The notes under the pieces were generated by a model. That model ran no database searches. It was not told the DNA's origin and worked only from the letters and a program-made list of their open reading frames with translations. 64,000 nucleotides of DNA from Rhodoferax koreense (GTDB lineage: Bacteria > Pseudomonadota > Gammaproteobacteria > Burkholderiales > Burkholderiaceae_C): contig NZ_CP019236.1 of NCBI RefSeq assembly GCF_001955695.1, forward strand, positions 3,038,001 through 3,102,000, read 5' to 3'. Position 1 is the first letter of the stretch, and each line of letters begins with the position of its first letter. A program made the position numbers and the translations under genes. Of this stretch, positions 10,320 to 20,459 are shown piece after piece.

Positions 10320-11834
10320 ATGCAATCCGTTCTCGATCCCACTGCCGACACCCTGTCCATCGACACCGGACTGACCTGGCGCAACCGTTTCGCCGCGCTG
10401 GGCCCGGCGTTCTCGACCTTGCTGTCGCCCACGCCGCTGGCCGCGCCGTACTGGGTCGCGCAGAGCGCCGACGCGGCCGCGCTGCTCGGCGTCGATGCCG
10501 GCTGGATGGCTTCGGACGCCGCCCTGCAGGCCTTCACCGGCAACCGGATCGTGGCGGGTGCGGCACCGCTGGCCAGCGTCTACAGCGGCCACCAGTTCGG
10601 CGTCTGGGCTGGGCAACTGGGCGATGGCCGCGCCATCCTGCTCGGCGAAACCGCCGGCGCCGACGGCCACCCGCCGCTGGAAGTCCAGCTCAAGGGGGCG
10701 GGCCGCACGCCGTATTCGCGCATGGGCGACGGCCGTGCCGTGCTGCGCTCGAGCATCCGCGAATTCCTGTGCAGCGAGGCCATGCACGGCCTGGGCGTGG
10801 CCACCACCCGCGCGCTGTGCATCACCGGCTCCGATGCGCCGGTGCGGCGCGAGGAGATCGAGACCGCGTCCGTCGTGACACGCCTGGCGCCGAGTTTCAT
10901 CCGCTTCGGCCATTTCGAACATTTTTCCTCGCGCGAGCAGTTCGGCGAACTGCGCCAGCTCGCCGACTTCGTGATCGACAGCTTCTACCCCGAATGCCGC
11001 CGCTCGAAGGCCTTCCCCGACAGTCCCTACGCGGCGCTGCTGCAGGCGGTGAGCGAACGCACCGCGCAGATGGTGGCGCGCTGGCAGGCCGTGGGTTTCT
11101 GCCACGGGGTGATGAACACCGACAACATGAGCATCCTGGGCCTGACCATCGACTACGGCCCGTTCCAGTTCCTCGACGGCTTCGACCCGGGCCACATCTG
11201 CAACCACAGCGACACGCAGGGCCGCTACGCCTTCAACCGCCAGCCCAACGTGGCCTACTGGAACCTGTTCTGCCTGGGCCAGTCGCTGCTGCCGCTGATC
11301 GACGACCAGGCGCAGGCCCTGGCCGCGCTGGAAACCTACAAGACGCTGTTTCCCGAACTGCTGATGCGCGAGATGCGCGCCAAGCTGGGCCTGCCGGACG
11401 CGCAGTCCGAAGACGCGGCCTTCGTCGAGGCCACGCTGCAACTGCTGGCCGCCGCGCGCGTGGACCACACCATCTTCTGGCGCCGACTCGGCCACTGGGT
11501 GGCGGGCACCCTGGACCAGGATGCCGACGCCGTGCGCGACCTGTTCCTCGACCGCGCGGCCTTCGACGCCTGGCTGCTACGTTATTCGGAGCGGCTCGCG
11601 CCCGCCGACAGGGCGCTGGCGGGCGATTCGATGCGCAAGACGAATCCGAAATTCGTGCTGCGCAACCATCTGGGCGAAGAAGCGATCCGGCAGGCGAAAC
11701 TAAAGGACTTTTCCGGAGTCCATACGTTGTTAAAGCTGCTGCGGGCCCCATTTGACGAACATCCGGGGTATGAGACATACGCCGGCTTCCCGCCCGACTG
11801 GGCATCATCGATCGAGATCAGCTGTTCATCATGA
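10320..11834 (+). CDS. selO: SelO (YdiU) pseudokinase-fold protein AMPylase
   Basis: SelO transfers AMP from ATP to protein hydroxyls and is linked to redox stress in E. coli. The 504-residue product has the family's [19 protein letters not shown] (residues 88-104), the ATP-binding K125 in [18 protein letters not shown], and the metal-binding [20 protein letters not shown] block. It ends in SCSS, where the animal enzymes carry selenocysteine at the antepenultimate position; here it is cysteine. I chose the ATG at 10320 because family similarity begins there, although the frame is open further upstream. The stop overlaps the msrB start by four bases (ATGA). Confidence 0.95.
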   Translation: MQSVLDPTADTLSIDTGLTWRNRFAALGPAFSTLLSPTPLAAPYWVAQSADAAALLGVDAGWMASDAALQAFTGNRIVAGAAPLASVYSGHQFGVWAGQLGDGRAILLGETAGADGHPPLEVQLKGAGRTPYSRMGDGRAVLRSSIREFLCSEAMHGLGVATTRALCITGSDAPVRREEIETASVVTRLAPSFIRFGHFEHFSSREQFGELRQLADFVIDSFYPECRRSKAFPDSPYAALLQAVSERTAQMVARWQAVGFCHGVMNTDNMSILGLTIDYGPFQFLDGFDPGHICNHSDTQGRYAFNRQPNVAYWNLFCLGQSLLPLIDDQAQALAALETYKTLFPELLMREMRAKLGLPDAQSEDAAFVEATLQLLAAARVDHTIFWRRLGHWVAGTLDQDADAVRDLFLDRAAFDAWLLRYSERLAPADRALAGDSMRKTNPKFVLRNHLGEEAIRQAKLKDFSGVHTLLKLLRAPFDEHPGYETYAGFPPDWASSIEISCSS

Positions 11835-12253
11835 GCCAAAACACCATCGAGAAAACCGACGCCGAATGGAAGGCCATCCTGGCTGAAAAAGGCGCCGAGC
11901 CAGCGGCCTTTCAGGTCACGCGCCATGCGGCCACCGAAAGGCCACACACCGGCAAGTTCAACGCGCATTGGGCCAACGGCAGCTACAACTGCATCTGCTG
12001 CGGCGCCAAGCTGTTCGACTCGGCCACCAAGTTCGACGCGGGCTGCGGCTGGCCGAGTTTTTCGGAAGCCGCCGACCCTGGCGCGATCCGCGAGATCATC
12101 GACACCAGCCATGGCATGCGTCGCGTGGAGACGGTGTGCGCCAAGTGCGGCGCCCACCTGGGCCATGTGTTCGACGACGGCCCGAGCGAGACGGGCCTGC
12201 GGTATTGCATGAATTCGGCATCGCTCGGTTTCGAGCCGGCCAAGCAAGGCTGA
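11831..12253 (+). CDS. msrB: Peptide-methionine (R)-S-oxide reductase
   Basis: Repairs methionine-R-sulfoxide in proteins in the cytoplasm (no signal peptide). 140 residues. It has the zinc-site CXXC pairs C54/C57 and C103/C106, the CGWPSF block, and the catalytic cysteine in RYCMNSASL (C126). It is translationally coupled to selO by a 4-base overlap, so AMPylase and sulfoxide repair are made together. msrA is 30 kb away on the other strand (42961-43545). Confidence 0.97.
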   Translation: MSQNTIEKTDAEWKAILAEKGAEPAAFQVTRHAATERPHTGKFNAHWANGSYNCICCGAKLFDSATKFDAGCGWPSFSEAADPGAIREIIDTSHGMRRVETVCAKCGAHLGHVFDDGPSETGLRYCMNSASLGFEPAKQG

Positions 12254-12277
12254 CGGCAAAATCGCCGAAAATCGGGA

Positions 12278-12303
12278 GCGGTTCGCCCATTTTGGCGAAC
12301 CGC
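12278..12303. terminator. Strong hairpin after msrB, no T-run
   Basis: A perfect 10-bp inverted repeat, GCGGTTCGCC and its complement, with a 6-base loop, lies 25 bases after the msrB stop. There is no T-run, so it is not a canonical intrinsic terminator. It could slow polymerase or protect the 3' end of the selO-msrB transcript. yciB starts 58 bases further on. Confidence 0.45.
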
Positions 12304-12361
12304 CCTCGCAACCCAAGCGGCGCTCGCCACTCCGCGCCAACCGCCGCGCAACCCTTCCTCC

Positions 12362-12916
12362 ATGAAACTTCTGCTCGATTTTTTGCCCATCCTGTTGTTC
12401 TTCGGCGCCTTCAAGCTCTACAACATCTTTGTGGCCACCGGTGTGCTGATGGCCGCCACGGTCGTCCAGATGGGCATCACCTACGCGCTCGACCGCAAGC
12501 TGCAGACCATGCAGAAGGCCACGCTGGCGCTGGTGCTGGTGTTCGGCGCGCTCACGCTGCTGCTGCACGACGAGAACTTCATCAAGTGGAAACCCACGGT
12601 GCTGTACGCGGCCATGGCGCTCGGCCTGGCGTTCGCCGTCTGGGGCCTGAAGAAGAACTTCCTCAAGCTCATGCTCGGCAGCCAGCTCGAGCTGCCCGAT
12701 GCGGTGTGGATGCGGCTCAACCTGGTGTGGATCAGCTATTGCGTGTTCATGGCCATCGTCAACGCCTACGTGGCCGCCTATTACTCCACCGAGCAATGGG
12801 TCAACTTCAAGCTCTGGGGTTATGTGTTCCCGCTGGCGTTCATCGTCGGCCAGGGCATCTATGTGTCGCGCCACATCAAGGGCGAGGACGAAAAGCAGCA
12901 AGAGCCCGGAGCCTGA
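12362..12916 (+). CDS. yciB: Inner-membrane septation protein A (YciB/IspZ family)
   Basis: A 184-residue polytopic membrane protein with about five hydrophobic segments. The start [26 protein letters not shown] is diagnostic of the YciB family. In enterobacteria YciB takes part in cell-envelope synthesis and division; the exact role is unsettled. The order yciB-bolA-parvulin is common in this bacterial group. Only four bases separate its stop from bolA. Confidence 0.95.
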   Translation: MKLLLDFLPILLFFGAFKLYNIFVATGVLMAATVVQMGITYALDRKLQTMQKATLALVLVFGALTLLLHDENFIKWKPTVLYAAMALGLAFAVWGLKKNFLKLMLGSQLELPDAVWMRLNLVWISYCVFMAIVNAYVAAYYSTEQWVNFKLWGYVFPLAFIVGQGIYVSRHIKGEDEKQQEPGA

Positions 12917-12920
12917 GGCC

Positions 12921-13190
12921 ATGACCCACACCACACCCACCGCCGCCGAGCTCGACGCGCGGCTGCGCGCCAGGCTGTCGCCGACGGCCCTCGAAGTGCT
13001 CGACGAAAGCGCCGCCCATGCGGGCCACGCCGGAGCCAACGGCACCGGCTACGGCACGCATTTCAGGGTCCGCATCGCCTCCCCGCTGTTCGATGGACGG
13101 CCTCGCGTGGCGCGCCATCGGCTTGTGTATGATGCGCTGCAAGATTTTATGGACCAGGGCCTGCACGCCGTTGCCATTGAAGTGCTTTGA
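12921..13190 (+). CDS. BolA family protein
   Basis: An 89-residue BolA-fold protein starting at the ATG at 12921, four bases after yciB. The core, with SAAHAGHAG then THFRVRIASPLFDG and a C-terminal helix ending LHAVAIEVL, fits the BolA/YrbA family. These proteins partner monothiol glutaredoxins in iron-sulfur cluster handling or act on morphology genes. The HAGHAG stretch contains the histidine used for cluster binding in the family. Confidence 0.9.
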   Translation: MTHTTPTAAELDARLRARLSPTALEVLDESAAHAGHAGANGTGYGTHFRVRIASPLFDGRPRVARHRLVYDALQDFMDQGLHAVAIEVL

Positions 13191-13278
13191 GCACGGCGCA
13201 CCTTCATTCCTTTCATCCCGATTTCGGTGTTGTTCGTCGAGCGACGCCTTTCCCACCTTCTCCAAGGACCATTCACCC

Positions 13279-14073
13279 ATGAAAAAGAATCTGATCTCCG
13301 CCTTGGTGGCGGCCACCCTGCTCGGCTCGCTGGCCCTGCCCGCGATGGCGCAGAACCTGGCCATCGTCAACGGCAAGGCCGTGCCCAAGGCGCGCGCCGA
13401 TGCGCTGTCCCAGCAGGTTGCCAAGTCCGGCCGGCCGGTCACGCCTGAAATCGAAGGCCAGATCAAGGAAGAAGTGATCGCCCGCGAAATCTTCATGCAG
13501 GAAGCGCAAAAGCGCGGCCTCGACGTGACCGACGACTTCAAACAGCAGATGGAACTGGCCCGCCAGACCATCCTGATTCGCGAATTGTTCGCCGACTACC
13601 AGAAGTCCAACCCGGTGACCGACGCCGACCTCCAGGCCGAATACGACAAGTACGTGGCCGCCAATTCCGGCAAGGAATTCAAGGTCCACCACATCCTGGT
13701 CGAGAAGGAAGACCAGGCCAAGGCCATCATCGCCCAGTTGAAGAAGGGTGGCAAAGGCAACAGCTTCGAAGAGATCGCCAAGAAGCAGTCCAAGGACCCA
13801 GGCTCCGGCGCCAATGGCGGCGACCTCGACTGGGCCGCGCCCGGCAGCTATGTGAAGGAATTCACCGACGCCCTGCTCACGCTGAAGAAGGGCCAGACCA
13901 CCGACACGCCGGTGAAGACCCAGTTCGGCTACCACATCATCCGCCTGGACGACGAACGCACCGCGCAACTGCCGAAGTTCGAGGAAGTCAAGCCGCAGAT
14001 CGCCCAGCAGATGCAGCAGCAGAAGCTCGCCGCGTTCCAGCAGGAACTGCGCGCCAAAGCGAAGATCGAGTAA
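13279..14073 (+). CDS. Periplasmic parvulin-type peptidyl-prolyl isomerase
   Basis: 264 residues. It has a Sec signal peptide, MKKNLISALVAATLLG through AMAQ (about residue 23), then a SurA/PrsA-like N-terminal helical chaperone region. A single parvulin domain follows (about residues 130-225, starting FKVHHILVEKEDQAKAII and including DPGSGANGGDLDW and FGYHIIRLDD). The C-terminus is Lys/Gln rich. It should fold outer-membrane or periplasmic proteins. The ATG at 13279 opens directly with the signal peptide, though the frame runs further upstream. A dispersed repeat begins one base after its stop, followed by an intrinsic terminator. Confidence 0.95.
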   Translation: MKKNLISALVAATLLGSLALPAMAQNLAIVNGKAVPKARADALSQQVAKSGRPVTPEIEGQIKEEVIAREIFMQEAQKRGLDVTDDFKQQMELARQTILIRELFADYQKSNPVTDADLQAEYDKYVAANSGKEFKVHHILVEKEDQAKAIIAQLKKGGKGNSFEEIAKKQSKDPGSGANGGDLDWAAPGSYVKEFTDALLTLKKGQTTDTPVKTQFGYHIIRLDDERTAQLPKFEEVKPQIAQQMQQQKLAAFQQELRAKAKIE

Positions 14074-14167
14074 CTGGCACACCCCCAGCTTCAGAGCAGA
14101 GCTCTGAAGTCCCCCTTGCAGGGGGCAACACCAGCAGCCCGGCAAAGCCGGTTCTGCGGTGTTCTGG
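14074..14167 (+). repeat. Structured dispersed repeat, copy 1 (3' of the parvulin gene)
   Basis: About 94 bases directly following the TAA at 14073. Modules in order are: CACACCCCCAG; a variable hairpin (9-bp arms, 3-base loop, 14089-14109); a CCCCCT/AGGGGG hairpin (14111-14125); and a long nested stem built from AACACC, GCAG, CCGGC with loop AAA and their complements, ending GGTGTTCTGG. A second copy lies at 50865-50959 in inverse orientation, also directly 3' of a stop codon. The variable hairpin differs in sequence between copies while the rest is nearly identical. Confidence 0.85.
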
Positions 14168-14181
14168 AAGGCTTATCTGTT

Positions 14182-14200
14182 CGGCTTCGGCCGTTTTTTT
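14182..14200 (+). terminator. Intrinsic terminator of the yciB-bolA-parvulin unit
   Basis: CGGC-TTCG-GCCG hairpin (stable TTCG tetraloop) followed by seven T residues, 109 bases after the parvulin stop and just past the dispersed repeat. The T-run touches the stop codon of the convergent DUF1624 gene. Confidence 0.75.
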
Positions 14201-14942
14201 ACGCCCTCAGCCAGGCGAAGGCGGCGAGCAGGCCGATCAGCACCGGCTGGTGCAGCATGTAATACGACAGGCTCCAGCGGCCGAGTGGGGCCAGCGCGGC
14301 CGCTGGCCGTGGCAAGGGCTTGGACAGCCAAGCGGGCCCGGTGCGCTGCAGCCACTGCGCCGCCGCCACGCCCCACCACACCACGCCGAGCCAGGGGAAC
14401 ACGGGCACATAGTCCTCGGTGACGGGCTTGCGGGTGATCCAGCCCAGCCAGTTCAACGGTTTTGCATCGAAGAATACGGCGATGACGCTGGTAGATAGTG
14501 CGGATTCAGCTATGAATTTGGAAGCAATCGCCAGCAGGCCCGCGAGCCACAGCCAGCGCCCCCAGCCGGCCGTGAGCCGGGCCACGATCAGCATCACCGC
14601 CAGGCCGTGCAGCACGCCGAAGTAGATGAAGCTCCTGGGGAACATCCAGTACGAGCCGGCCGTCACCAGCAACGCGCAGACCGCCACCAGCCGCCAGCGC
14701 CGCCAGAATCGGCCCCAGCCCTGCCCTTGCGCCACCGCCATGCCCTGACCCAGGCCGGCGCAGAAGAGGAACAGGCTCACGATGATGGTGCGCTGCCAGG
14801 TCCAGAACGGATCGGCATAAAAATCCTGGCGGATGTAGCCCGATGTCTGCAGGTCGAAGCAGAAATGGAAAACCGTCATCCAGACCATGGCGAAACCCCG
14901 CAACGCATCGATCGCATCGAGGCGCTGCGGGAGGGCTGTCAC
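14199..14942 (-). CDS. DUF1624 membrane protein (heparan-alpha-glucosaminide N-acetyltransferase-like)
   Basis: A polytopic inner-membrane protein of about 247 residues with some seven hydrophobic segments. It carries the DUF1624/HGSNAT motif RLDAIDALRGFAMVWMTVFHF near the N-terminus and FGVLHGLAVMLI in the middle. Relatives are thought to acylate sugars or polymers across the membrane; no substrate is known here. A TTG at 14963 would overlap leuA by 17 bases. I prefer the GTG at 14942, which leaves a 4-base gap after leuA and has AAGG upstream. Confidence 0.85.
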   Translation of the reverse strand: MTALPQRLDAIDALRGFAMVWMTVFHFCFDLQTSGYIRQDFYADPFWTWQRTIIVSLFLFCAGLGQGMAVAQGQGWGRFWRRWRLVAVCALLVTAGSYWMFPRSFIYFGVLHGLAVMLIVARLTAGWGRWLWLAGLLAIASKFIAESALSTSVIAVFFDAKPLNWLGWITRKPVTEDYVPVFPWLGVVWWGVAAAQWLQRTGPAWLSKPLPRPAAALAPLGRWSLSYYMLHQPVLIGLLAAFAWLRA

Positions 14943-14946
14943 CCGA

Positions 14947-16485
14947 TCAGCCTTGGGCGGCAACCCGGTCGGCCTTGCTCTGGAGTTTGTTCAGCGCGCT
15001 CAGGTAGGCCTTGGCGGACGCCACCACGATGTCCGGATCGGCGCCCACGCCATTCACCACACGTCCACTGTTCTGCAGCCGCACCGTCACTTCGCCCTGG
15101 CTCTCGGTCGAGCCGCTGATCGCGTTCACCGAATACAGCACCATCTCGGCGCCGCTTTTCACATGCGTTTCGATGGCCTTGAGCGAGGCGTCGACCGGGC
15201 CGTTGCCGTCCGATTCGCCATGCACTTCCTGGCCGTTCACCGAGAACACGATGCTGGCGCGCGGCCGCTCGCCGGTTTCGCTGTGCTGCGACAGCGACAC
15301 AAAGCTGTATTGCTCGTTGTCATGCGCCACGCTTTCATCGCTGACCAGGGCCAGGATGTCCTCGTCGAAGATCTCGCTCTTGCGGTCGGCGAGCTCCTTG
15401 AAGCGGGCGAACGCGGCATTGATGTCGGCCTCGCTTTCCATGGCCACACCGAGTTCCTGCAGCCGCTGCTTGAAGGCGTTGCGGCCACTGAGCTTGCCGA
15501 GCACGATCTTGTTGTGGCTCCAGCCCACGTCTTCGGCGCGCATGATCTCGTAGGTGTCGCGTGCCTTGAGCACGCCATCCTGGTGGATGCCCGAAGCGTG
15601 CGCGAACGCATTCGCGCCGACCACCGCCTTGTTCGGCTGCACCACGAAGCCCGTGGTCTGGCTCACCATGCGGCTCGTCGCCAGGATGTGGCGTGCGTCG
15701 ATGCCGAGCTCCAGCCCGAAATAGTCCTTGCGCGTCTTCACCGCCATCACGATCTCTTCGAGCGAGCAGTTGCCCGCACGCTCGCCCAGGCCGTTGATGG
15801 TGCATTCCACCTGGCGCGCGCCGCCGATCTTCACGCCGGCCAGCGAATTGGCCACGGCCATGCCGAGGTCGTTGTGGCAATGCACGGACCACACGGCCTT
15901 GTCGCTGTTCGGGATGCGCTGGCGCAGGTTCAGGATGAAGTTGCCGTACAGCTCGGGAATCGCATAGCCCACGGTGTCGGGCACGTTGATGGTGGTGGCA
16001 CCCTCGGCAATCACGGTCTCGAGCACGCGGCAGAGGAAGTCTTCGTCGCTGCGGTAGCCGTCCTCGGGGCTGAATTCGATGTCGCCGACGAGGTTGCGCG
16101 CGAAACGCACCGACTGCTTGGCCTGCTCGAACACCTGGTCGGGCGTCATGCGCAGCTTCTTCTCCATGTGCAGCGCCGAGGTCGCGATGAACACATGGAT
16201 GCGCGCGCGTTCCGCGTCCTTCAGCGCCTCGGCCGAGCGCGAGATGTCGCGGTCGTTGGCGCGCGACAGCGAGCAGATCGTCGATTCGCGCACCGCACGT
16301 GCGATGGCCTGCACGCATTCGAAGTCGCCGTTGGAACTGGCGGCGAAACCGGCCTCGATCACGTCGACCTTGAGCCTCTCGAGTTGGCGCGCGATGCGCA
16401 GCTTTTCGTCACGCGTCATGGACGCGCCCGGTGACTGCTCGCCATCGCGCAAGGTGGTGTCGAAAATGATGAGTTTGTCGGTCAT
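14947..16485 (-). CDS. leuA: 2-isopropylmalate synthase, type 1
   Basis: First committed step of leucine synthesis: acetyl-CoA plus 2-oxoisovalerate gives 2-isopropylmalate. 512 residues. The DRE-TIM barrel starts with [16 protein letters not shown], has the metal histidines in [16 protein letters not shown] and the NGLGERAGN loop. Residues from about 390 form the leucine-feedback regulatory domain. AAGGAG precedes the ATG by nine bases. It lies 18 bases downstream of a second, different LeuA (16504-18153), so the operon encodes two isozymes. This copy is the standard bacterial type found beside ilvC in related genomes. Confidence 0.95.
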   Translation of the reverse strand: MTDKLIIFDTTLRDGEQSPGASMTRDEKLRIARQLERLKVDVIEAGFAASSNGDFECVQAIARAVRESTICSLSRANDRDISRSAEALKDAERARIHVFIATSALHMEKKLRMTPDQVFEQAKQSVRFARNLVGDIEFSPEDGYRSDEDFLCRVLETVIAEGATTINVPDTVGYAIPELYGNFILNLRQRIPNSDKAVWSVHCHNDLGMAVANSLAGVKIGGARQVECTINGLGERAGNCSLEEIVMAVKTRKDYFGLELGIDARHILATSRMVSQTTGFVVQPNKAVVGANAFAHASGIHQDGVLKARDTYEIMRAEDVGWSHNKIVLGKLSGRNAFKQRLQELGVAMESEADINAAFARFKELADRKSEIFDEDILALVSDESVAHDNEQYSFVSLSQHSETGERPRASIVFSVNGQEVHGESDGNGPVDASLKAIETHVKSGAEMVLYSVNAISGSTESQGEVTVRLQNSGRVVNGVGADPDIVVASAKAYLSALNKLQSKADRVAAQG

Positions 16486-16503
16486 GGGGCGCTCCTTGGA
16501 TTT

Positions 16504-18153
16504 TCAGATACGGGCCGGTTCGCCAGATTCAGCAGGTTCGGCCGATGGCGCATTGTCGCGCTTGCCGGCATGGGCTTCGGCACGCTGCAGGCCGCTGACG
16601 ATGGCCTTGAGCGAGGCGGAGACGATGTTCGCGTCGATGCCCACGCCGAACACCGTGTGCTGCTCGTCGATGCGCAATTCCAGGTAGGCCACGGCCTGGG
16701 CATTGGCACCGCCGCTCAGCGCGTGTTCGTGGTAGTCCAGCACCCGGACCTGGGTGGCGGAGCTTGCGTTCCAGTGGTTGACGAAGGCATCGATCGGGCC
16801 CACGCCCTGCTCGCCTGCCGGCACCTGCGGCACGGCGATGCGGGTCAGGCCGTATTCGCGTTCGAACAAAGCCCACAGGTCCTTCGCCGTGAGCTCCTTG
16901 CCGTCCTCGTCCATCACGCCCTGCACCACCTGGCTGAATTCGATCTGCAGGCGGCGCGGCAATTCCAGGCCGTATTCGCTCTCGAGCAGGTACGAGATCC
17001 CGCCCTTGCCGGACTGGCTGTTGACGCGGATCACCGCCTCGTAGCTGCGGCCGAGATCCTTGGGATCGACAGGCAGGTACGGAATGTCCCAGATGTCGTC
17101 GGCCTTGCGCGCGCTGAAGGCCTTCTTGATCGCGTCCTGGTGGGAACCCGAAAACGAGGTGTAGACCAGGTCGCCCGCATAAGGATGGCGCGGATGCACT
17201 GGCAACTGGTTGCAGAACTCCACCGTGCGGCGGATCTCGTCGATTTCCGAGAAGTCGAGGCCGGGCGAAATGCCCTGCGTGTAGAGGTTCAGCGCCACGT
17301 TGACCAGGTCGAGGTTGCCGGTGCGCTCGCCGTTGCCGAACAGGCAGCCTTCGATGCGGTCGGCACCGGCCATCAAGGCGAACTCACCCGCGGCCGTGCC
17401 CGTGCCGCGGTCGTTGTGCGGGTGCACGGACAACACGATCGCCTCACGGCGCGCGAGGTTGCGGTGCATCCATTCCATCATGTCGGCGAAGATGTTCGGC
17501 GTTGAATGCTCCACCGTCGAGGGCAGGTTGATGATGCACTTGTGCTCGGGCGTGGGTTGCCAGACCGCCGTGACCGCGTCGACGACACGTTTGGAAAAAG
17601 CGAGCTCGGTACCGGAGAACATCTCGGGCGAATACTGGAATGTCCACTTCGTCTTTGGGTGTTCGGCGGCGATGTCCTTGAACAGCTGTGCGTTGGCGGT
17701 GGCAAGGGCGACGATGCCGTCCTCGTCCATGCCGAGCACCACGCGGCGCATGATCGGCGCCACCGCGTTGTAGAGGTGGACGATGGCGCGCGGCGCGCCG
17801 GCCAGCGATTCGAAGGTGCGGCGGATCAAGGGCTCGCGGGCCTGCGTCAGCACCTGGATCGTCACGTCGTCGGGAATCATGTCGTCCTCGATGAGCTTGC
17901 GCACGAAGTCGAATTCGACCTGTGATGCCGAGGGAAAGCCGACCTCGATTTCCTTGAAACCGATCTTCACCAGCATCTCGAACATCTTGAGCTTGCGCGC
18001 CATGTCCATCGGCTCGATCAGCGCCTGGTTGCCGTCGCGCAGGTCGGTGCTCAGCCAGATCGGTGCCCGGTCGAGCACGGCGTCGGGCCAGGTGCGGTCG
18101 GCGAGGCGGATCGGCGCGAAGGCGCGGTATTTGGTGATTGGCTGCTTCAACAT
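16504..18153 (-). CDS. leuA: 2-isopropylmalate synthase, second type (yeast/actinobacterial-like)
   Basis: 549 residues. It belongs to the other LeuA subfamily, recognised by the start [12 protein letters not shown], the motif [18 protein letters not shown], and a barrel with [16 protein letters not shown] and [14 protein letters not shown]-terminal regulatory domain follows ([21 protein letters not shown]). It catalyses the same reaction as the downstream leuA but is only distantly related, so the pair is probably not a recent duplication. It is the gene directly behind the leucine attenuator (18196-18305) and should be the one most sensitive to leucine-tRNA supply. Confidence 0.95.
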   Translation of the reverse strand: MLKQPITKYRAFAPIRLADRTWPDAVLDRAPIWLSTDLRDGNQALIEPMDMARKLKMFEMLVKIGFKEIEVGFPSASQVEFDFVRKLIEDDMIPDDVTIQVLTQAREPLIRRTFESLAGAPRAIVHLYNAVAPIMRRVVLGMDEDGIVALATANAQLFKDIAAEHPKTKWTFQYSPEMFSGTELAFSKRVVDAVTAVWQPTPEHKCIINLPSTVEHSTPNIFADMMEWMHRNLARREAIVLSVHPHNDRGTGTAAGEFALMAGADRIEGCLFGNGERTGNLDLVNVALNLYTQGISPGLDFSEIDEIRRTVEFCNQLPVHPRHPYAGDLVYTSFSGSHQDAIKKAFSARKADDIWDIPYLPVDPKDLGRSYEAVIRVNSQSGKGGISYLLESEYGLELPRRLQIEFSQVVQGVMDEDGKELTAKDLWALFEREYGLTRIAVPQVPAGEQGVGPIDAFVNHWNASSATQVRVLDYHEHALSGGANAQAVAYLELRIDEQHTVFGVGIDANIVSASLKAIVSGLQRAEAHAGKRDNAPSAEPAESGEPARI

Positions 18154-18180
18154 GGTGGTCTCTCGATGTTCGGTTTCAAA

Positions 18181-18229
18181 ACCAGCAACCCAATGAAAAA
18201 CGGCCCGTTGCTGGTGCAGACGGGCCGTT
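18181..18229 (-). terminator. leu attenuator: terminator plus alternative hairpin
   Basis: Read on the minus strand, ACGGCCCG (18200-18207) pairs with CGGGCCGT (18221-18228) across a 13-base loop, followed by a T-run (18196-18200). This is an intrinsic terminator ahead of leuA. A competing 9-bp hairpin is also present: ACCAGCAAC at 18181-18189 is complementary to GTTGCTGGT at 18207-18215. It uses the terminator loop and encloses the terminator's 3' arm, so the two structures exclude each other. Together with the leader peptide at 18252-18305 this is the layout of a ribosome-mediated attenuator. Confidence 0.8.
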
Positions 18230-18251
18230 GTACAGGTTTCGCGCGCGCGCT

Positions 18252-18305
18252 CTACTGTCTCCGCCCGTGGGGGATTAGCAGTAGGGTTAGCGAAATCTGG
18301 TTCAT
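18252..18305 (-). CDS. leuL: leu operon leader peptide
   Basis: A 17-codon reading frame, [17 protein letters not shown] then TAG, directly upstream of the terminator at 18181-18229. Its centre reads CTA ACC CTA CTG CTA ATC: four leucine codons in five plus one isoleucine. Three of them are CTA, which is otherwise very scarce in this GC-rich DNA. Stalling at scarce leucyl-tRNA would expose the antiterminator and let transcription enter leuA. The ribosome site is weak (AGAG). It is too short for automatic gene callers. Confidence 0.82.
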   Translation of the reverse strand: MNQISLTLLLIPHGRRQ

Positions 18306-18355
18306 GCGCGAGACTCTAACACAAGTTTTTCACGCAAAGCACCCTGGACGCACAC

Positions 18356-19171
18356 TCATTTGTGCAGGCCGCGTTCGTCGGGCTCGTCGGTCGAGGTGCT
18401 GATCACGCTCGTCTGCTGGCCCTTGGTCTTGCGCCAGGCGTACACGGCATAACCGCTCAAGCCGTAGATCACGAAGATGCTGAACATCACGGTGGGCGGA
18501 TGAATGTTGATCACGGCGATGCCGAGCGCGATCAGCACGATCACGACGAAGGGCACGCTCTTCTTCATCTGGATGTCCTTGAAACTGTAGAACGGCACGT
18601 TGGTGACCATGGTCAGGCCCGCATACAGCGCCAGGGCGAACATTTCCCATTTGACCTGGCTGCCGCTGACCTCGTACTCGTTCATGAGCCAGATGAAGCC
18701 GGCCACGAGCGCGGCGGCCGCCGGCGACGGCAAGCCCTGGAAATAGCGTTTGTCGACCACCGCCGTATTGACGTTGAAACGCGCCAGCCGCAACGCCGCG
18801 CAGGCGCAATAGACGAAGGCCGCGATCCAGCCCCAGCGGCCCAGTTCCTTGAGCGACCAGACGTAGGCAATCAGCGCCGGCGCGGCGCCGAAGGACACCA
18901 TGTCGGACAGCGAATCCATCTGTTCGCCGAACGCGCTCTGGGTGTTGGTCATGCGCGCGATGCGGCCATCCAGGCTGTCGAGCACCATGGCACAGAATAC
19001 ACCCGCGGCGGCCAGGTCGAAGCGGCCATTCACCGCCATCACCACCGCGTAGAAGCCGCCGAACAGCGCCGCCAGGGTGAACAGGTTGGGCAGGATGTAG
19101 ATGCCCTTGCGCCGCTTGCGCACCACGACTTCGCTGTCATGCGCATCGTCTGCGTCGTTACCGTCATGCAT
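18356..19171 (-). CDS. pssA: CDP-diacylglycerol-serine O-phosphatidyltransferase
   Basis: Makes phosphatidylserine from CDP-diacylglycerol and serine, the precursor of phosphatidylethanolamine. 271 residues, with about eight hydrophobic segments. The CDP-alcohol phosphotransferase motif DG-X2-AR-X8-G-X3-D-X3-D is intact (DSLDGRIARM to MDSLSD). The basic stretch VVVRKRRKGIYILPN precedes the first membrane span. It sits between ilvC and leuA, a placement conserved in betaproteobacteria. The ilvC terminator at 19269-19294 suggests it also has its own promoter. Confidence 0.95.
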   Translation of the reverse strand: MHDGNDADDAHDSEVVVRKRRKGIYILPNLFTLAALFGGFYAVVMAVNGRFDLAAAGVFCAMVLDSLDGRIARMTNTQSAFGEQMDSLSDMVSFGAAPALIAYVWSLKELGRWGWIAAFVYCACAALRLARFNVNTAVVDKRYFQGLPSPAAAALVAGFIWLMNEYEVSGSQVKWEMFALALYAGLTMVTNVPFYSFKDIQMKKSVPFVVIVLIALGIAVINIHPPTVMFSIFVIYGLSGYAVYAWRKTKGQQTSVISTSTDEPDERGLHK

Positions 19172-19268
19172 TGGAAATCTGTCCTAGAAAGTGGGCGTTT
19201 AGTGTAAGCCAGTGCATCCGCGGTATCGGCAAAACATCCCCTGCGAAAGAGCACCCGAAAGAGGGGCG

Positions 19269-19294
19269 AAAAAAAGGCCACCGAGGTGGCCTTT
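19269..19294 (-). terminator. Intrinsic terminator of ilvC
   Basis: On the minus strand AAAGGCCACC-TC-GGTGGCC followed by seven T residues, beginning 20 bases after the ilvC stop. The stem of seven to ten base pairs with a tiny loop and long T-run is a textbook intrinsic terminator. It separates the ilvBHC unit from pssA. Confidence 0.85.
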
Positions 19295-19313
19295 CGCAAG
19301 AACCCGGGCGGGA

Positions 19314-20435
<1,122 letters not shown>

Positions 20436-20459
20436 CCCACGCGTGGACGATTCTTGAAC

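Noticed and set aside
19207..19313. Small coding frame in the pssA-ilvC gap
   Set aside because: The gap is explained by the ilvC terminator and a short leader; no ribosome site or sensible codon use.
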